DNA of 12,662 bases, from positions 1-12,662 of the forward strand of contig JBBRGA010000099.1 of the NCBI GenBank assembly GCA_038241115.1. The letters run 5' to 3'. The notes below the pieces were generated by a model. That model was not told where the DNA came from and ran no database searches. It saw nothing but the letters and a program-made list of their open reading frames with translations. Shown piece by piece: positions 12,634-12,662 of the stretch (positions are counted from its first letter, which is position 1; every line of letters starts with the position of its first letter). Origin of the DNA: JANYJJ01 sp038241115 (GTDB taxonomy: Bacteria; Pseudomonadota; Gammaproteobacteria; Burkholderiales; Burkholderiaceae_C). The position numbers were made by a program, and so were the translations under genes.

Positions 12634-12662
12634 GGATGATGCGGGCCTGGGTTGGCGTGGGC

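Overview
The window looks like chromosomal DNA from a GC-rich betaproteobacterium, most likely Burkholderiales (Comamonadaceae-like). This rests on the overall look of the proteins (class II fumarase, CbpA/CbpM, YihY, AI-2E exporter, NhaP-type antiporter), the codon usage, and the set of small stress proteins. I see no rRNA, tRNA, CRISPR array, insertion sequence, integrase or phage gene. The genus is not determined.

Layout. Left block, minus strand (1-1816): a collagen-like lipoprotein, a 52-residue DUF3309 membrane protein, two terminator-like hairpins, then a phospholipase D/cardiolipin synthase-type lipoprotein that runs off the left edge. A 343-base divergent intergenic region (1817-2159) carries a pentanucleotide repeat and a palindrome. 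Next, on the plus strand, come cbpA and cbpM (overlapping ATGA), then a CHRD-domain lipoprotein overlapping a 76-residue unknown (also ATGA). Facing them on the minus strand is a secreted 146-residue protein made of three repeats of exactly 38-residue period. A palindrome-bearing divergent region leads into a plus-strand class II fumarase followed 15 bases later by a YihY/BrkB membrane protein.

The right half continues on the plus strand with a DUF3606-like small protein coupled by GTGA overlap to an AI-2E-family exporter, then a CsbD-like stress protein with two downstream hairpins, then a transglutaminase-like protein preceded by a 13-base tandem repeat with G-quadruplex potential. Convergent to it on the minus strand lie a NhaP-type cation:proton antiporter and a 126-residue alanine-rich unknown, which has its own good sigma70-like promoter.

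How the genes relate. There is no single pathway. The shared theme is cell envelope and general stress: membrane lipid synthesis, small stress proteins (DUF3309, DUF3606, CsbD), the CbpA chaperone with its modulator, ion and proton homeostasis, and several secreted or lipid-anchored proteins. Fumarase is the only central-metabolism gene. I did not find a convincing new multi-gene defence or mobile system. The least explained items are the triple-repeat secreted protein, the CHRD/76-residue pair, the collagen-like lipoprotein, the repeat-rich leader of the transglutaminase gene, and the missing canonical histidine in that transglutaminase.
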